This document shows positions 40,401 to 52,400 of a stretch of 64,000 nt of DNA, in pieces. The notes under the pieces are model-generated. The model saw nothing but the letters and a program-made list of their open reading frames with translations, had not been told where the DNA came from and did not search any database. Where the stretch lies: the NCBI GenBank assembly GCA_905178155.1, contig CAJINV010000006.1:786345-850344 (forward strand), in the 5' to 3' direction. The stretch comes from Amoebophrya sp. A120. Its lineage: Eukaryota; Sar; Dinophyceae; Syndiniales; Amoebophryaceae. How positions within the stretch are numbered: position 1 is the first letter of the stretch; each line of letters opens with the position of its first letter. A program made the translations under genes and the position numbers.

Positions 40401-43142
40401 GAATCTGTCATGCTATGTGCTACATACCAGACCTCATGGGCCATGGAAAACCTGCGTGACAAGTCTGGCATTCTTCCAGACATCCAGGGATATTTGCAGT
40501 TGATACAGAGAAACGAACAACACGACTACTGGCTGGGGGATCTGTGCGAACAACGGTTACGCGTCAGCCCCTACATATCGCAAGAAAAAAGCGTTTCACG
40601 ACTGTGAACTTGTGATGCACAGAGTGTATACATCACAGAACTATTTGTCTTGCTAAACCTGCAAGGCTTTGGATTTTTAATCGTGTTTGCCCTTGGGAAG
40701 CACGCATCGCACATTTTCTGTGTCATGTGTAGCAAACTTGTGATGCGGATCTTGCAAAACCATCACAGTGAAACAGTTTTCTCGTGGGATACGACGACCA
40801 GAACTCGCATGTAGTAAACGCCGAAAACTTCATATCCTGTGTAAAAGCGTCCCCACACCAGAGTCAAGATGGGAAGTCTGCTAGACAAATCAACCAGCCT
40901 TGGTTGTCTGGCATGACAAGTTTGTCCTCGTAGTGTAATTCTGTTTAGCTAGGTCAGAAGCATCACAGATCTAGCAGAGCATGCAGATTCTAGCATCACA
41001 AATTCCAAAATACGGATAGAAAACGCTTCTCCTAGGCCTCCGCATGAGAAACATTCATTCTTCGCGTGCAGAATTGCATGACAACTCTGGGGCGACGACC
41101 TTGGGGTGGGGACGTTTTTACACAGAATACTTCATAGAAGGTAAACTCCCAGTGCTGATGAAACAGACTGTCGTGAATGAAGCGGCGCGGATCTGTCAGC
41201 ACGCTCACGCCTATATCCCAGAGAAAAAAGCAGGCAGGGCAGATTTGTAATGCAAAAATAAATACACAGAAAAATCTGTCATGGGCGGCCACATAGCTGC
41301 ATGCTGCTGCGGGTATGCAATACAGATTTTTTTGCGTATTTATTTTTGCATTACAAACGTCAACGTGGCCTGCCTGCTTTTTTCTGTGTGATAGCCTATG
41401 GGAACTGGTTGGAGACGAACCGTCCAAACCTGATCGACGCGAACCGGCGCATATCAAATGCAGATATGTCTGGGTCTGGAAGATGGCAACTTGTGATGCT
41501 GCATTTGGATTCCAAACAAATTTGTATTGCATGACCAGCAAGAGGAGTCGATTTTGTGCTACGCGGAGAGGGCATTTCTCATGCATTTTACGCATCAGAT
41601 GAAAGCCCTCAAAAACAAAAACTCTGTGATGCTAGGGCATGCATCACAGACATCATGGGGCATGCAAAATGTGCATGACAAGACTTGCACTCTTCCAGAC
41701 CCAGACATATTTGCAATGCATAGCGCAATGATGAGGATAAGATCAAGGAATACGGTAACCTGACCTTTGTGAACCTGAAGCACGACACGAAGGACAAGTG
41801 GAGTGGTATGGAAGCGTCAGGTTTGAAATCGACAAAGTTGAAATGATTTGTCATGGATAAAATGGATGCCAGTTGGAAGCCCAATTTCCAAGCGGTGCAT
41901 GACAAATCTGGGTAGTAGAGCCGAAATCCAGTTTGTCATGCTGTTTCGGCAAAGAAGACTGCTCCTGTCATGCTATTTTAGCAGCTCAGTTGCTGATCCT
42001 CAACAGGCTTACAATCTGCCTCACTTGCCTACTCCCCAAGACAGGCACTCTGTGGGCTGCATGTTTTGCATTGCAAATCATTTCAACTTTGACGATTTCA
42101 ATCCTGACACTCCCATAAGTGGCTTCAAAGTGGACTCCCGCGAATGGAAATGCAAGCTGATATATCAAATGTAAAAATCGTCCCTGGATGTCTGGAACTT
42201 GTGATGCTGGGTGGCGTCTCATGATGAGGCCAGAAATGCTGGCTCAGCATCACAAGTTTCTGAGCTTCTAGCTGTTGGTGCCTATTCTCCATGACAAACT
42301 GCGTTTCTGCATCACAGAAAAATGGAGCTCTTGGGTAACGTGCATGACAGATTTCAAGAGTCATGCCAGACAAGCATGACAAACATGCATTCTTCCAGAC
42401 CCAGACATTTTTACATTTGATATGATATGCGACATGTTGCCGAATTGCGTGCTGTACAGCTACGGAGACCACAATTTTAGTTGCTGTCGCGACTTTTGCT
42501 GGCCCAAGGCGAATATCAACTGTAAAAATGTCTGGGTCTGGAAGAATTCATGTTTGTCATGCTTGTCTGGCATGACTCTTAAATCTGTCATGCACGTTAC
42601 CCAAGAGCTCCGCTTTTCGGTGATGCAGAAGCGCAGTTTGTTATGCAGAATAAGCAACACCTAGAAGCTCAGAAACTTGTCATGCGGGGCCAGCATTTGC
42701 AGCCTCATCATGAGACGCCACCCAGCATCACAAGTTTCCAGACCCAGACATTTTTGCATTTGATAGCGAAAGAGAACCAGGGTGCGAAGGGTTCCTCCAA
42801 AGACCACATTTTTTCGGGAATCTGCCAGCTATCCTGAGTAAAAACGTACCCACACCAGAGTCAGGATGAGGATTTTGCAACACAAACCTAGGAGTTTTGT
42901 GAGTCACGCATGACAAGTTGCACTATGCAGTGTAGTGCAGGTTAGCAAGTGCAGCCGCATCACAGATTCACCTGCTCATCCTGTTCCCAGCATCACAAAT
43001 TCCAAAACACGATTGGAAATGGCTCTCATGGGGATGCGCATCACAAATGTCCTCGTGAGTGCAAATCTGCATGACAACTCTGGGGTGGGGACGTTTTTCC
43101 TTATGATACCAGCCAAGAGTGTGGTACGGAACGGAAAAATAG
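37409..43142 (+). CDS. Secreted Cys-rich protein, paralogue of the 30656 gene; 14 introners
   Basis: Two candidate starts are in frame: ATG 37409 and ATG 37484. The second puts a hydrophobic segment at the N-terminus (MASSFLAQILLLLAGNNY) and I prefer it as the biological start. A long acidic and Lys/Arg-rich, Ser-rich region follows, then a coiled-coil stretch (EQERDNVRNLARNLVREMLQ). The C-terminal region is shared with the upstream gene: AARICQHAHAYGNWLE, NLTFVNLKHD and EWKCKLICDMLPNCVLYSYG, followed by CCRDFCWPKA. Removing 14 introners keeps the frame open to TAG 43140-43142 (C-terminus CQPRVWYGTEK). Introner positions differ from those in the paralogue. Likely extracellular. Confidence 0.8.
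38036..38289. mobile_element. Family A introner
   Basis: 254 bp. Target repeat ATGGC perfect. Joins DLHENHG^TEDEK. Confidence 0.92.
38519..38797. mobile_element. Family B introner
   Basis: 279 bp. Target repeat ACCAC perfect. Joins GYTTTT^GKKND. Confidence 0.92.
38858..39076. mobile_element. Family A introner, internally shortened
   Basis: 219 bp. Target repeat TGGCC perfect. The left arm runs straight into interior sequence (TGTCTGGGATGAGGTCTGG), suggesting an internal deletion. Joins LAAYLA^REDTR. Confidence 0.9.
39446..39697. mobile_element. Family A introner
   Basis: 252 bp. Flanks AGAGC / AGAAC. Joins YHAKKE^QERDN. Confidence 0.88.
39945..40159. mobile_element. Family D introner
   Basis: 215 bp, TATCGCAAGAAAGAACTGTT to AACAGTTTTTTCGTGGGATA. 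Target repeat AGGGG perfect. Joins IGPEG^VYDDV. Confidence 0.91.
40233..40505. mobile_element. Family A introner
   Basis: 273 bp, starting TACGCATTGC. Target repeat CAGAG perfect. Joins CDSWQ^RNEQH. Confidence 0.9.
40576..40791. mobile_element. Family D introner
   Basis: 216 bp. Flanks CTACA / CGACG (3 of 5). The frame still closes by the same rule. Joins RVSPY^NQNSH. Confidence 0.83.
40833..41129. mobile_element. Family B introner
   Basis: 297 bp. Target repeat CTTCA perfect. Joins NAENF^IEGKL. Confidence 0.91.
41214..41393. mobile_element. Family J introner (single copy here)
   Basis: 180 bp, TATCCCAGAGAAAAAAGCAG to CTGCTTTTTTCTGTGTGATA. Target repeat GCCTA perfect. Joins CQHAHA^YGNWL. 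Confidence 0.9.
41452..41722. mobile_element. Family A introner
   Basis: 271 bp. Target repeat GCGCA perfect. Joins DANRR^NDEDK. Confidence 0.92.
41807..42117. mobile_element. Family G introner
   Basis: 311 bp. Target repeat AGTGG perfect. Joins DKWSG^FKVDS. Confidence 0.91.
42163..42422. mobile_element. Family A introner
   Basis: 260 bp. Target repeat TGATA perfect. Joins WKCKLI^CDMLP; compare ICDML^PNCIL at 35512. Confidence 0.91.
42514..42765. mobile_element. Family A introner
   Basis: 252 bp. Target repeat GCGAA perfect. Joins FCWPKA^KENQG. Confidence 0.92.
42830..43108. mobile_element. Family B introner
   Basis: 279 bp. Target repeat CCAGC perfect. Joins SGICQ^PRVWY, 11 codons before the stop. 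Confidence 0.91.
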
Positions 43143-43488
43143 TACATACTTTCGAAGATAAGATGAGAAGTATCGCAGGTTGTAGAAAGCGAAAAATGCG
43201 CCACACACATGCATGACTGAGTAGTACTTCTTCAGATACTGTGTGGACGAGGTGGATTATTTTTCAGAGTTGTGCATTGATCTGTAGTTCCTGATCTTGA
43301 TGCCAGTGGTAAGCAAGTTGTACGTAAACAAACTATGAACAAACTGAAAGTTAGCTATGCGTATGGTTAGATACAAGTACAAGTGCACAGAGGGCAATGA
43401 TAATGAAAAATTACCACGCTTGATGAAGATGAGTAGCTACTTGTTTGAAAGGATTTCTAGATTAAGTAGAGAAGTGCTCTGATCGTGA
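43143..43488. other. Spacer, may hide a 5' exon of the TSP1 gene
   Basis: AT-rich and without introners. The first readable TSP1 exon has no ATG and opens after a TGA at 43486-43488. Either an upstream exon is joined by ordinary splicing (candidate acceptors CTGCAG near 43500 and CTCGGAG near 43510), or the gene starts elsewhere. Confidence 0.4.
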
Positions 43489-46400
43489 TCGACATCTGCA
43501 GTCTCTCGGAGGGTTTTGCATCTGCATACGCGCGCGGACGGTTCGACCCAGTACACGGGCATATGTCAGGATTACAACCGGGACTGTGTGTATCAAACAA
43601 AAAAAGTGCGTCATGCTCAGCCATGTGCATTTCTGCAATACAAAATTTTCTGTCATGCGTAAAATAAACGCATCACAGTCAATTCTCATGGGCGATTTCG
43701 ATTTCCCTAGTGTCAGTGGAATACAAGAAAAAGAACCTGTGAAGATGCCAGAAAAATTTCTCATGCAAAACCTGTAAGTTGTTAGTGTCAGTGACACTGT
43801 GACGAACTTTTTTCTGTTTCATAGCGTGGTCTCGGAGTGGGGCGGTTGGGGTGACTGCTCGGCGACCTGTATCCTGTGTAAAAACGTCCCCACACCAGAG
43901 TCAAGATGGGAAATCTACTAGACAAATGAGCCAGCTTTCGCTGTATCGCATGACAGATTTGCCCTCTTAGTGTGGCCCTGTTTCGCTAGTTCAGCAGCAT
44001 CACAGATCTAGCATATCATACTGATTCTAGCATTACAAACTCCAAAACACGATTGGAAATGGTTCTCATGTGGCTCCGCATGACAAACTTTTTTGGCATG
44101 CAGATTTGCATGACAACTATGGTGTGGGGACGTTTTTACTCAGGATAACCTGTGTGGACGAACACGTGGTGAACGCCGGGGATTTATCAAATGTAAAAAT
44201 GTCTGGGTCTGGAAGAATGCAGCTTGTGATGCTGAATTTGGATTCCAAAAAAATCTGTATTGCATGAGCAGCAAAGGGAATGCAATTTTTGCTACGCGGA
44301 GAGGGAATTTGTCATGCGGAATAGGCATCGCGAAGCCCTCAAAAAATCTGTGATGCTAGGGCATGCATCACAGACATCATGGCCCATGCAAAACATGCAT
44401 GACAAGTCTCAGAATCTTCCAGACCCAGACATTTTTACACTTGATAGGATTGGGGCTCGTATCCGACTCGGACGCGCACCCGCGAGATCTATGGCGTTCT
44501 CAACTGTTACACTCTCAGCTGTTACATAAATTTGTGACGCAAGAATGGCAAAAGTAATAGGGGCGATGATCTTGCGCCTCTTGCATGACAGACTTTGGCG
44601 CCGATTTATTATCACCCTATTTGGCCCTCTGAGAATTTGTCATGCGAAGCAGCTTGATGGTGTCGCTTCTGAAAAGGCAATTTTGCATGACAAACCATGT
44701 ATTAACAGTTGAGAAGGTAACCGATTTGAGAACGCCATAACATCTCGGTGGACAAGCAGGGCAGCGGAAACGACTGTGCAGATCTGGAGGAAGTAGCCCA
44801 CTGTATTACAAGGAAAAATGCCCCCTCCCCATATCAAAACAGAAATCTGTGATGCAGATTTGTGGTCACAAATCAGCTTTGTGATGCTAGAAGGCAAAAG
44901 ATGCGGACGGTAGTGCTGCCTAGCGTGGGATAGCCTTGCAGCTCCAGGATGACAGGAGGCGACTGGAAGTGGGGAACAGCATGACAGATTGCCTGCAATT
45001 TAGGCCGCAGCGTCGTCTCTTGGACTTCTAGCAATACAAGTCGACTTGTGTACTCAAATACAACATCACAAATTCGCGCATCTTCCGTTTCCGATATGGG
45101 GTGGGGGCTTTTTTCACTTTGATACACTGCACCCCCGGCACTGGAGCCGGGTTTGTCTCCTATTGCCCGATTCACTGCGAGATGTCGGCCTGGAGTGACT
45201 GGAGCACCTGTACTGTGGGGAAAAATCCCCCCTGCTCCCCATATCGAGACGAGGTTTCTGATGCTGGATTTCCGTACACACATGCGCGCTGTCTTGCAAT
45301 ACGACATCGCAGCCAGATCCTCAGCGTAGGTAGGGGCGTTTGCGTCTAGTTGTTTAGCATTGCAAACGGCTGTCGCCTAGGCCCAACAGCATGCCAAATC
45401 GCTTCCATAATGGCGCGGAAGCCTTTGCGCTTGTCTTCTTGCAAGACAGATTCGTGATCTCAAATCGGCAACGCAAATTTTCGGAAACATACCTTTTCGA
45501 TATAATGGGGAGGGGGGGTTTTTCCTTTTGATAGACTGTGACAAAACCTGCGACACCGGCACGCAACGGATCACCCGGACGCGCATACAGGCCCCAGCTT
45601 ACGGTGGTAACGGATGCGATGGCGGGGGCGCGCTCGAGCAAACGCGCACTTGCAACACGGACCCCTGTATGCATTGCAAATAATGTTGTCTGGGTCCTCT
45701 GGAAGAGTGCAACTTGAACTTGTGATGCTGCGTTTGGATTCTAAAAAAATCTGTATTGCATGAGCAGCAAAGAAAGGAGTAGTCCACCTCTTGCTACGCG
45801 AAGAGGGCATTTGTAATTATGCGGGATAGGCAGCAAGACGGCCTGAAAAAATCTGTGATGCTAGGGCGTACATCACAGATCGATCATGGCTCATGCGAAA
45901 CGTGCATGACAAGTTTGCGGCCTTCCAGAGGACCCAGACATATTTCCGATGCATACCCTGCCCCGTTGACTGCGTGGTGCACGAATGGAACGAGTGGAGC
46001 GCTTGTAGCCACGCATGCGGCCCAGACGGCACTCGTACGCGCGTCAAGCCGGTGACAGAGCCGCTGAACGAAGGTGCCGCGTGTCCGGTCCTGGCGGACC
46101 GGACGCAAACCGAGCCCTGCATGTATCCTGTGGGAAAAACTACATCTCCATCCCATAGTACAAGGTTGGTAAATCTGTTACACAAAAAATCTCCAAGAAG
46201 TTTTGGGAGATGTAGTGCATGACAAGTTATTTCCATCGTGTAGTGCTGGAGACTAGCAATGGCGGCCGCATGAGAAAGCTACTTTCTCATCTTGGTTTTA
46301 CGGCATTACAAATTCCAAAACACGAAGATTAGAATAAATGCCTCTCATGTTGGAGATGCGCATTACAAATCGACTCCTGTCATTGCGCATTTGCATGGCA

Positions 46401-49400
46401 GCTCTGGGCGGGTGGGGACGTTTTTACATATGATAGCATGACTATCCCACGAAAAAACTGTTTCACTGTGATGATCTTGCAAGATCTGCATCACAAGTTT
46501 GTTACACATGACACAGAAAATTTGCCATGCGGGCTTCCCAAGGGAAAACACGCTGAAAAATCCAATGTCTTGCAGGTGTAGCAAGACAAATCGTTCTGTG
46601 CTCCATTCTCTGCATCACAAGTTCACAGTGAAACAGTTTTTTCTTGCGATAATGACGCACGTCGTCTGTCCGGTGGACTGCGTGATGGAGCAGTGGTCGG
46701 CCTGTATCAAAGAAAAAAACGTTGTTAGTGTAAATTTGTGATGCGCAACACGCAAGATGATTGCGTCTGTCATGCTTGGCGTGCATCATAGGGTCCATTA
46801 AAGGGCGTTTTGCCGTACTATCCGCGCATGACAGGTTTTTGCTGTCATGCCAGACAAATTTGTAATGCTGTTCCTCCAAAAAAGTTACACCTACAATGTT
46901 TTTTTCTTGGATAGCCTGGGGAGCGTGCACAGTATCCTGTGCAAAAGTATTGTACTCGTATTGCAATCATGCATTGCAAATTTTTTTCTTGTGGTAAATC
47001 AGCATTACAAATTTAATTTCTCATGCTGAGGAAATTTGTAATGCATTTAATAATATACAAGTCGGACGCTTTTGCATTGCATACACGGCCACGTGCTATG
47101 ACGACTTGGAGGACGACAACCAAGAGCAGCGGCCCACCAAAACGCGGATATCAAAAGCAAAAATCCCCCCTCCCCATATCAAAATGGAATTTCTGATGCT
47201 GGATTTGGATACAGAAATCAAATCTGTGTTGCATCAGAGGACTGAACGCAGAGCCTGAGCCTAGACACGGGCCTATTTGTGTAGGCGCATTGCATGGTAG
47301 ACGGCTACCCTGTGGGCCTTACAGCATTACAAATCGCCTGCGTAACGTGGCGCACAGCCTGCGCGGGCTTTCTTGCAAGACAGACCCGATTTGTGGTGAC
47401 AAATCTGCATCACAAATTTTCAGAAGCATGTGCTTGCAATATGGGAAGGGGGGACTTTTCCATGCAACAGCGGACGCGCGGCATTCAAGTGCCGCAGGCC
47501 GGAACGGGTGCGGAGTGCGGGGAAGGATCCGAAACTATCAAAATGAAAAATCCCCCCTCCACATATCAAAGTCGAAATCTGTGATGCGGGATTTGTGTAT
47601 ACAATTACAAATCAGCTGTGTCTTGCAGTAGAGGAACGCAGGCAGATGCAAAGCCTGGGCGGGGATTTTCTGACGTAGGCACTTAGCACGACAGAGATCC
47701 CCCCTGTAGGTCTAGCAGCATCACAAACCGCCTGCAAAATGCGGCGAAGTGTCTGGGTTTGCCTTCTCGCAATACAGAGACGATCTGCGGCCACAAATCA
47801 GCATCACAAATTTTCAGAAGTGTCCCCTTTTGGTATGGGGAGGGGGGATTTTTCCTCACGATAGAAACGAGCGTCTGTACCGACAAGCCGTACTGTCCGG
47901 TCGATTGCGTCACCGGGAGGTGGACACCCTGGTCCGCGTGTCCGGTCACGTGTGGCTATCCTGAGTAAAAACGTACCCACACCAGAGTTGTAATGCAGAT
48001 CTGCAAAGACAGGAAAACTTGTAATGCGCATCCCCATGAGAGCCATTTCCAATCCTGTTTTGGAATTTGTGATGCTGTGAACAGGACGAGCAGACGAATC
48101 TGTGATGCGGCTGCACTTGCTAACCTGACTACACTGCATAGCGCAACTTGTCATGCGTGACTCACAAAACTCCTAGGTTTGTGTTGCAAAATCCTCATCC
48201 TGACTCTGGTGTCGTGAGTACGTTTTTACTCAGGATAGTGGCCAAGGCACGATCACCCGAACCAAGCCCATTCTGCAGGAAAGAAAGCACAACGGCGGAG
48301 AATGTGGCCAGGTCTTCGACTCGAAAGGCTGCGACCAGGGTCCGTGCCCCGTGGACTGTCGCCAGAGCGAGTGGTCCGAATGGGGCGACTGCGACAGAAC
48401 GTGCATCGACGTGCGGCGCGAGTACTACCGGCTGGGAAACCCGGGCGCTGTGTGTCAAAGTGAAAAATCCCCCCACCCCATACTCAAACTAGAGACCTGT
48501 GATGCAGATTTGCGGCCACAAATCAGCTTTGTCATGCTAGAAGGGAAAAGATGGAAAACCTTGCATCTTCAGCATCACAGGGGGCAGCTGGAAGTGGGAA
48601 ACAGCATAACAAATTGCCTGCAACCGAGGCCACAGCTGCGTCCCTTGGCCTTCTAGCATTACAAGTCGATTTGTGTACCCAAATACAGCATCACAAATTT
48701 CGTTTTCGATATGGGGAGGGGGGATTTTTCCTTTTGATACTGTGGACTGCGCGACCAGCGCAGATGCGGAGACGAGAGATGATTTTTCCAACGATTTTAT
48801 CGTGAGAGAAACGTGTTACAGTTACACATTGTGTTGCAAGCCAAGCAAGACGGACAACCTCTGTCATGCTAGAAATGCCTTGTTCGTTTTATTCCCTTAT
48901 GATCTTTGCATTGCACGTTTCCTCTCTGCTCATGCGGAGAAAATCTGTGTCGCTAAATTGCCAAGAGATGTGTAACTGTAACACTTTTCTCGTTGCTGGA
49001 TAGATTTTTCCCGAGACGGGAAGTGGAACCCCTCGAAGGGAATCTACCAAACCTACACGCAGCAGGAGTGCGGTGCGGCGGCCGAATTAGTTGCGTCGAA
49101 TCCGTTTTACCAGTTCTTCGACCGAGGTAACACGAAACTCTGCGGGTCGGGCCAAACTTGCCAGTTTCAGCACTACGACACTGTTTCCGGCACCATGGTG
49201 GACAACAAGGTTGGGTATTCCCTTCCGCGTTTGGAAAAAATGAAAGCGCGCATCACCAATCCCTCCAACGTAGTTGTGACTTATGAAAATGTCGGGGAGG
49301 GCATGTGCGGCACGCATAAGGTATGAACTGCAAAAGTATCGTACTCGTATAATGCATTACAAATTTCCCCAGCGTGAGAAATAAAATTTGTGATGCGGAT

Positions 49401-52400
49401 TAACCTTAAGAAAAAAACTTGACTACGAGTACGGTAGTACTTTTGCACAGGATATAAGGGGCCGATCTTTGACGTCGACTGGTGGGAGCAACGCTACTGG
49501 CACTGGGATGACCGGAATGACAACAACGCTTCTCCCGCCCCCCTGCCCGATGAGTACTTCGCCGCGGCACAAAGCATGTGCGAACAATCGTGCACGAACA
49601 GTGAGTGGGCGGAAACCTGGGACGGAAACGCGATCGCAGCTTGGGAAACCCTGAATGGCCTGTCTTGGGCCGCGTGGCGCCAAAGCCACGTAATCGAGGA
49701 GACGTGCACGGGGTACAACTTCAACGGCGCCTGTTTGATTTTCGTGAGACAGATCCCGACCAAGGGCATGGGACAGGAGCAGCCCGATGCAAGTTGGGGC
49801 GATAACGAACTCTGGACTAACCTGCAGCTCCCGACCGACCAGCAAGTATCCTGCGCAAAAGTATCGTACTCGTATTGCAATCATGCATTTACAAATCCTT
49901 CTGTTAAGGTAAATCGGCATTACAAATTTTATTTGTCATGCTGAGGAAATTTGTAATGCGAGTACGATACTTTTGCAGTTCATAGCAACTCGTCTTAGAC
50001 GATGTCCACTCCTGGGCGATGGGCAGGGTGGCAGACTGCATGCGGAAGGACACAACGGTATCACCCGGCGACGAACTATCTCAGTGCAAACCAGCCCTGG
50101 CGGATACCAACCCCGTGCCGAATGGCGACAGCGCGACGGCAAGGCGGAAGTGGGGCGGCGTGCCGATTGGGTGTTCACTGGAAACGGAGAACTTCGGGTA
50201 CATGTACACGCGGATTGAAATATCGTAAGGAAAAATCCCCCCTCCCCATATCGAAAAGGAACGCCTCAGAAAATTTGTGATGCTGATTTGTGGCCACAAA
50301 TGGTGTTTGTCTTGCAGGAAAGCAACGACGTGCACTCCGCCCCATTATGCAGGCGGTTTGTAATGCTGTTGGTCCTACAGCATAGACGTTCCTCATGCTA
50401 AGTGCCTAGGCCTAAACCTCTCCACATTGGCACGATGTGTGCCTGCAGTCCCCTACTGCAAGACAAATCTGATTTGTGTACGCAAATCCAGCATCAGAAA
50501 TTTCCTTTTGATATGGGGTGGGGGCTTTTTTCACTTTGATACGAAAACACCGAGTCCAATTTCATCAAAGACATTAACCCTGACCAAGCCGGGGATCAAC
50601 CCTACTACGACGCGGCAGACAACACCTGTGTTTCCTCCCATTTCCAGCCCGTCTGCAAAAAGAAGAGCCTGGACGGCACGAACTACGGGTGGCGGTCGAA
50701 GACACGGGAGATCACGCGTATGAATGAGCACAACGGACAGGCCTGCGACACCCACCACGCCGTGCAGGAATGTGATGCGGATGCCAAGATCTGCACCCGA
50801 AGGGACAAGTGCCCGGGCCTGCAGCCGTGCCCGATCGATTGCGAAATGAGTGAGTGGTACTGGATTGACGCTGGTTATCGAAAGGAAAAATCCCCCCTCC
50901 CCATATCAAAATGGCAATCTGTGTTGCGGGATTTGTGTGCACGGATCAGCTTTGTCTTCCAGTAGAGTACTGCAGGCAGATGCAAAGCCTGGAAGGGGCT
51001 GGCTAGAGGTGGGCGCTCAGCATGGCAGACGTCTGCCCTGTTGGCGCAGCAGCATTGCAAATCCCCTGCGTAAAGCGGCGGAAGCTCTGGCTTTGCTCTC
51101 TTGTGAGACAGACCTGATTTGTGGCCACAAATCAGCACTGCAAACTTTCAAACAGATGTCCTTTTCATATGGGGAGGGGGGATTTTTCCTTACGATACTG
51201 GTTGCTCCGTGACTTGTGGCGGCGGCATCCGGCGGCAGGGCCGGCACCTGCTGCAAACCGCGCTGTTCGTATGGATTGCGAATATGTCTTGGTCTGACTG
51301 GAAGATTGCAATCTGTCATGCTAAATCCGAATCATGCGAAAATCTGTGTTGCACGAGTGCCAAAAGCTGTCCACGTTCGACCAAGCTGGGATCAGGGAGT
51401 CTCTCATGCAGGATAGGCACGACAGAGATCTCACAGAGTCTGTCACGCGAGGTCCCGCATTCCAGACAAGATGGGTCATGGAAAACCTGCATGACAAGTT
51501 TACTTACACTCTTCCAGACATCCAGGGATATTTGCAGTTGATAGTTCGGGGGCACTTGCAAAAACACGGACTGGAACGGCCCGGGAAAGCTGTCGCACGT
51601 CCAGGAAATTGAGTGCGGCACCGGCATATGCATTGCAAGTTTCGATCTGGGAGGTCTGGATTTGTGATGCGAGATTTGGAGGACAAGAACATCTGTAATG
51701 CATCAAGACCAATCGCCGGTTTCATTTCTCCATCTTGTCGTTCTTTTGGAAGACGAAGATGGCTGTTTGTCATGCTAATTTCTTAAAAACGAATGAATCT
51801 ACTTTATCTTCCGCAAGTAGCTGAGGAAAACTTCTCATGCTGTTATGCCGTACAAGCAGCCAGCCTGCAATGCAAGTACCAGCAACAGAAGTTTAATTTA
51901 TCAGACCCAGACCGATATTCGCAGTGGATACAAAGTTTGCCCCCAAGATTGCGAGGTTGGGCCTTGGTACGACGATCTCGCGGACCCTTGCACCGTGAGT
52001 TGCGGGGGCGGTACGAAGGGCCAGAAGCGCGACGTAACGCAGGAGCAAATTGGCGGCGGCGCGGGGTGCCCGTCACAGACTCGCACGGTCACCTGCGCTT
52101 CGAACGGGTGTCCGGTAGACTGCAAAGTGTCATCGTGGCAACCGGAAGAGAATGCGGTGTGCAGTGAGCCTTGCAATAGGGGTATCCAGTGCAAATATCG
52201 ATCTGGCGGTCTGGAAACCTGTGATGCTGAAACGCGGATGAGTGAAAGAACGCTTGCAATGGCAGTCAGGCATGACAGCTTTTTGCTTTTGGAACGGATT
52301 CTAATGCCTAGCAGGCATGACAGATTCCGTTATTTCTGTATGACAAAGCAAGCTGCTCTTTTGCTGCTCTTGCAACACAGATTTTTCAGAAATGCAACAC

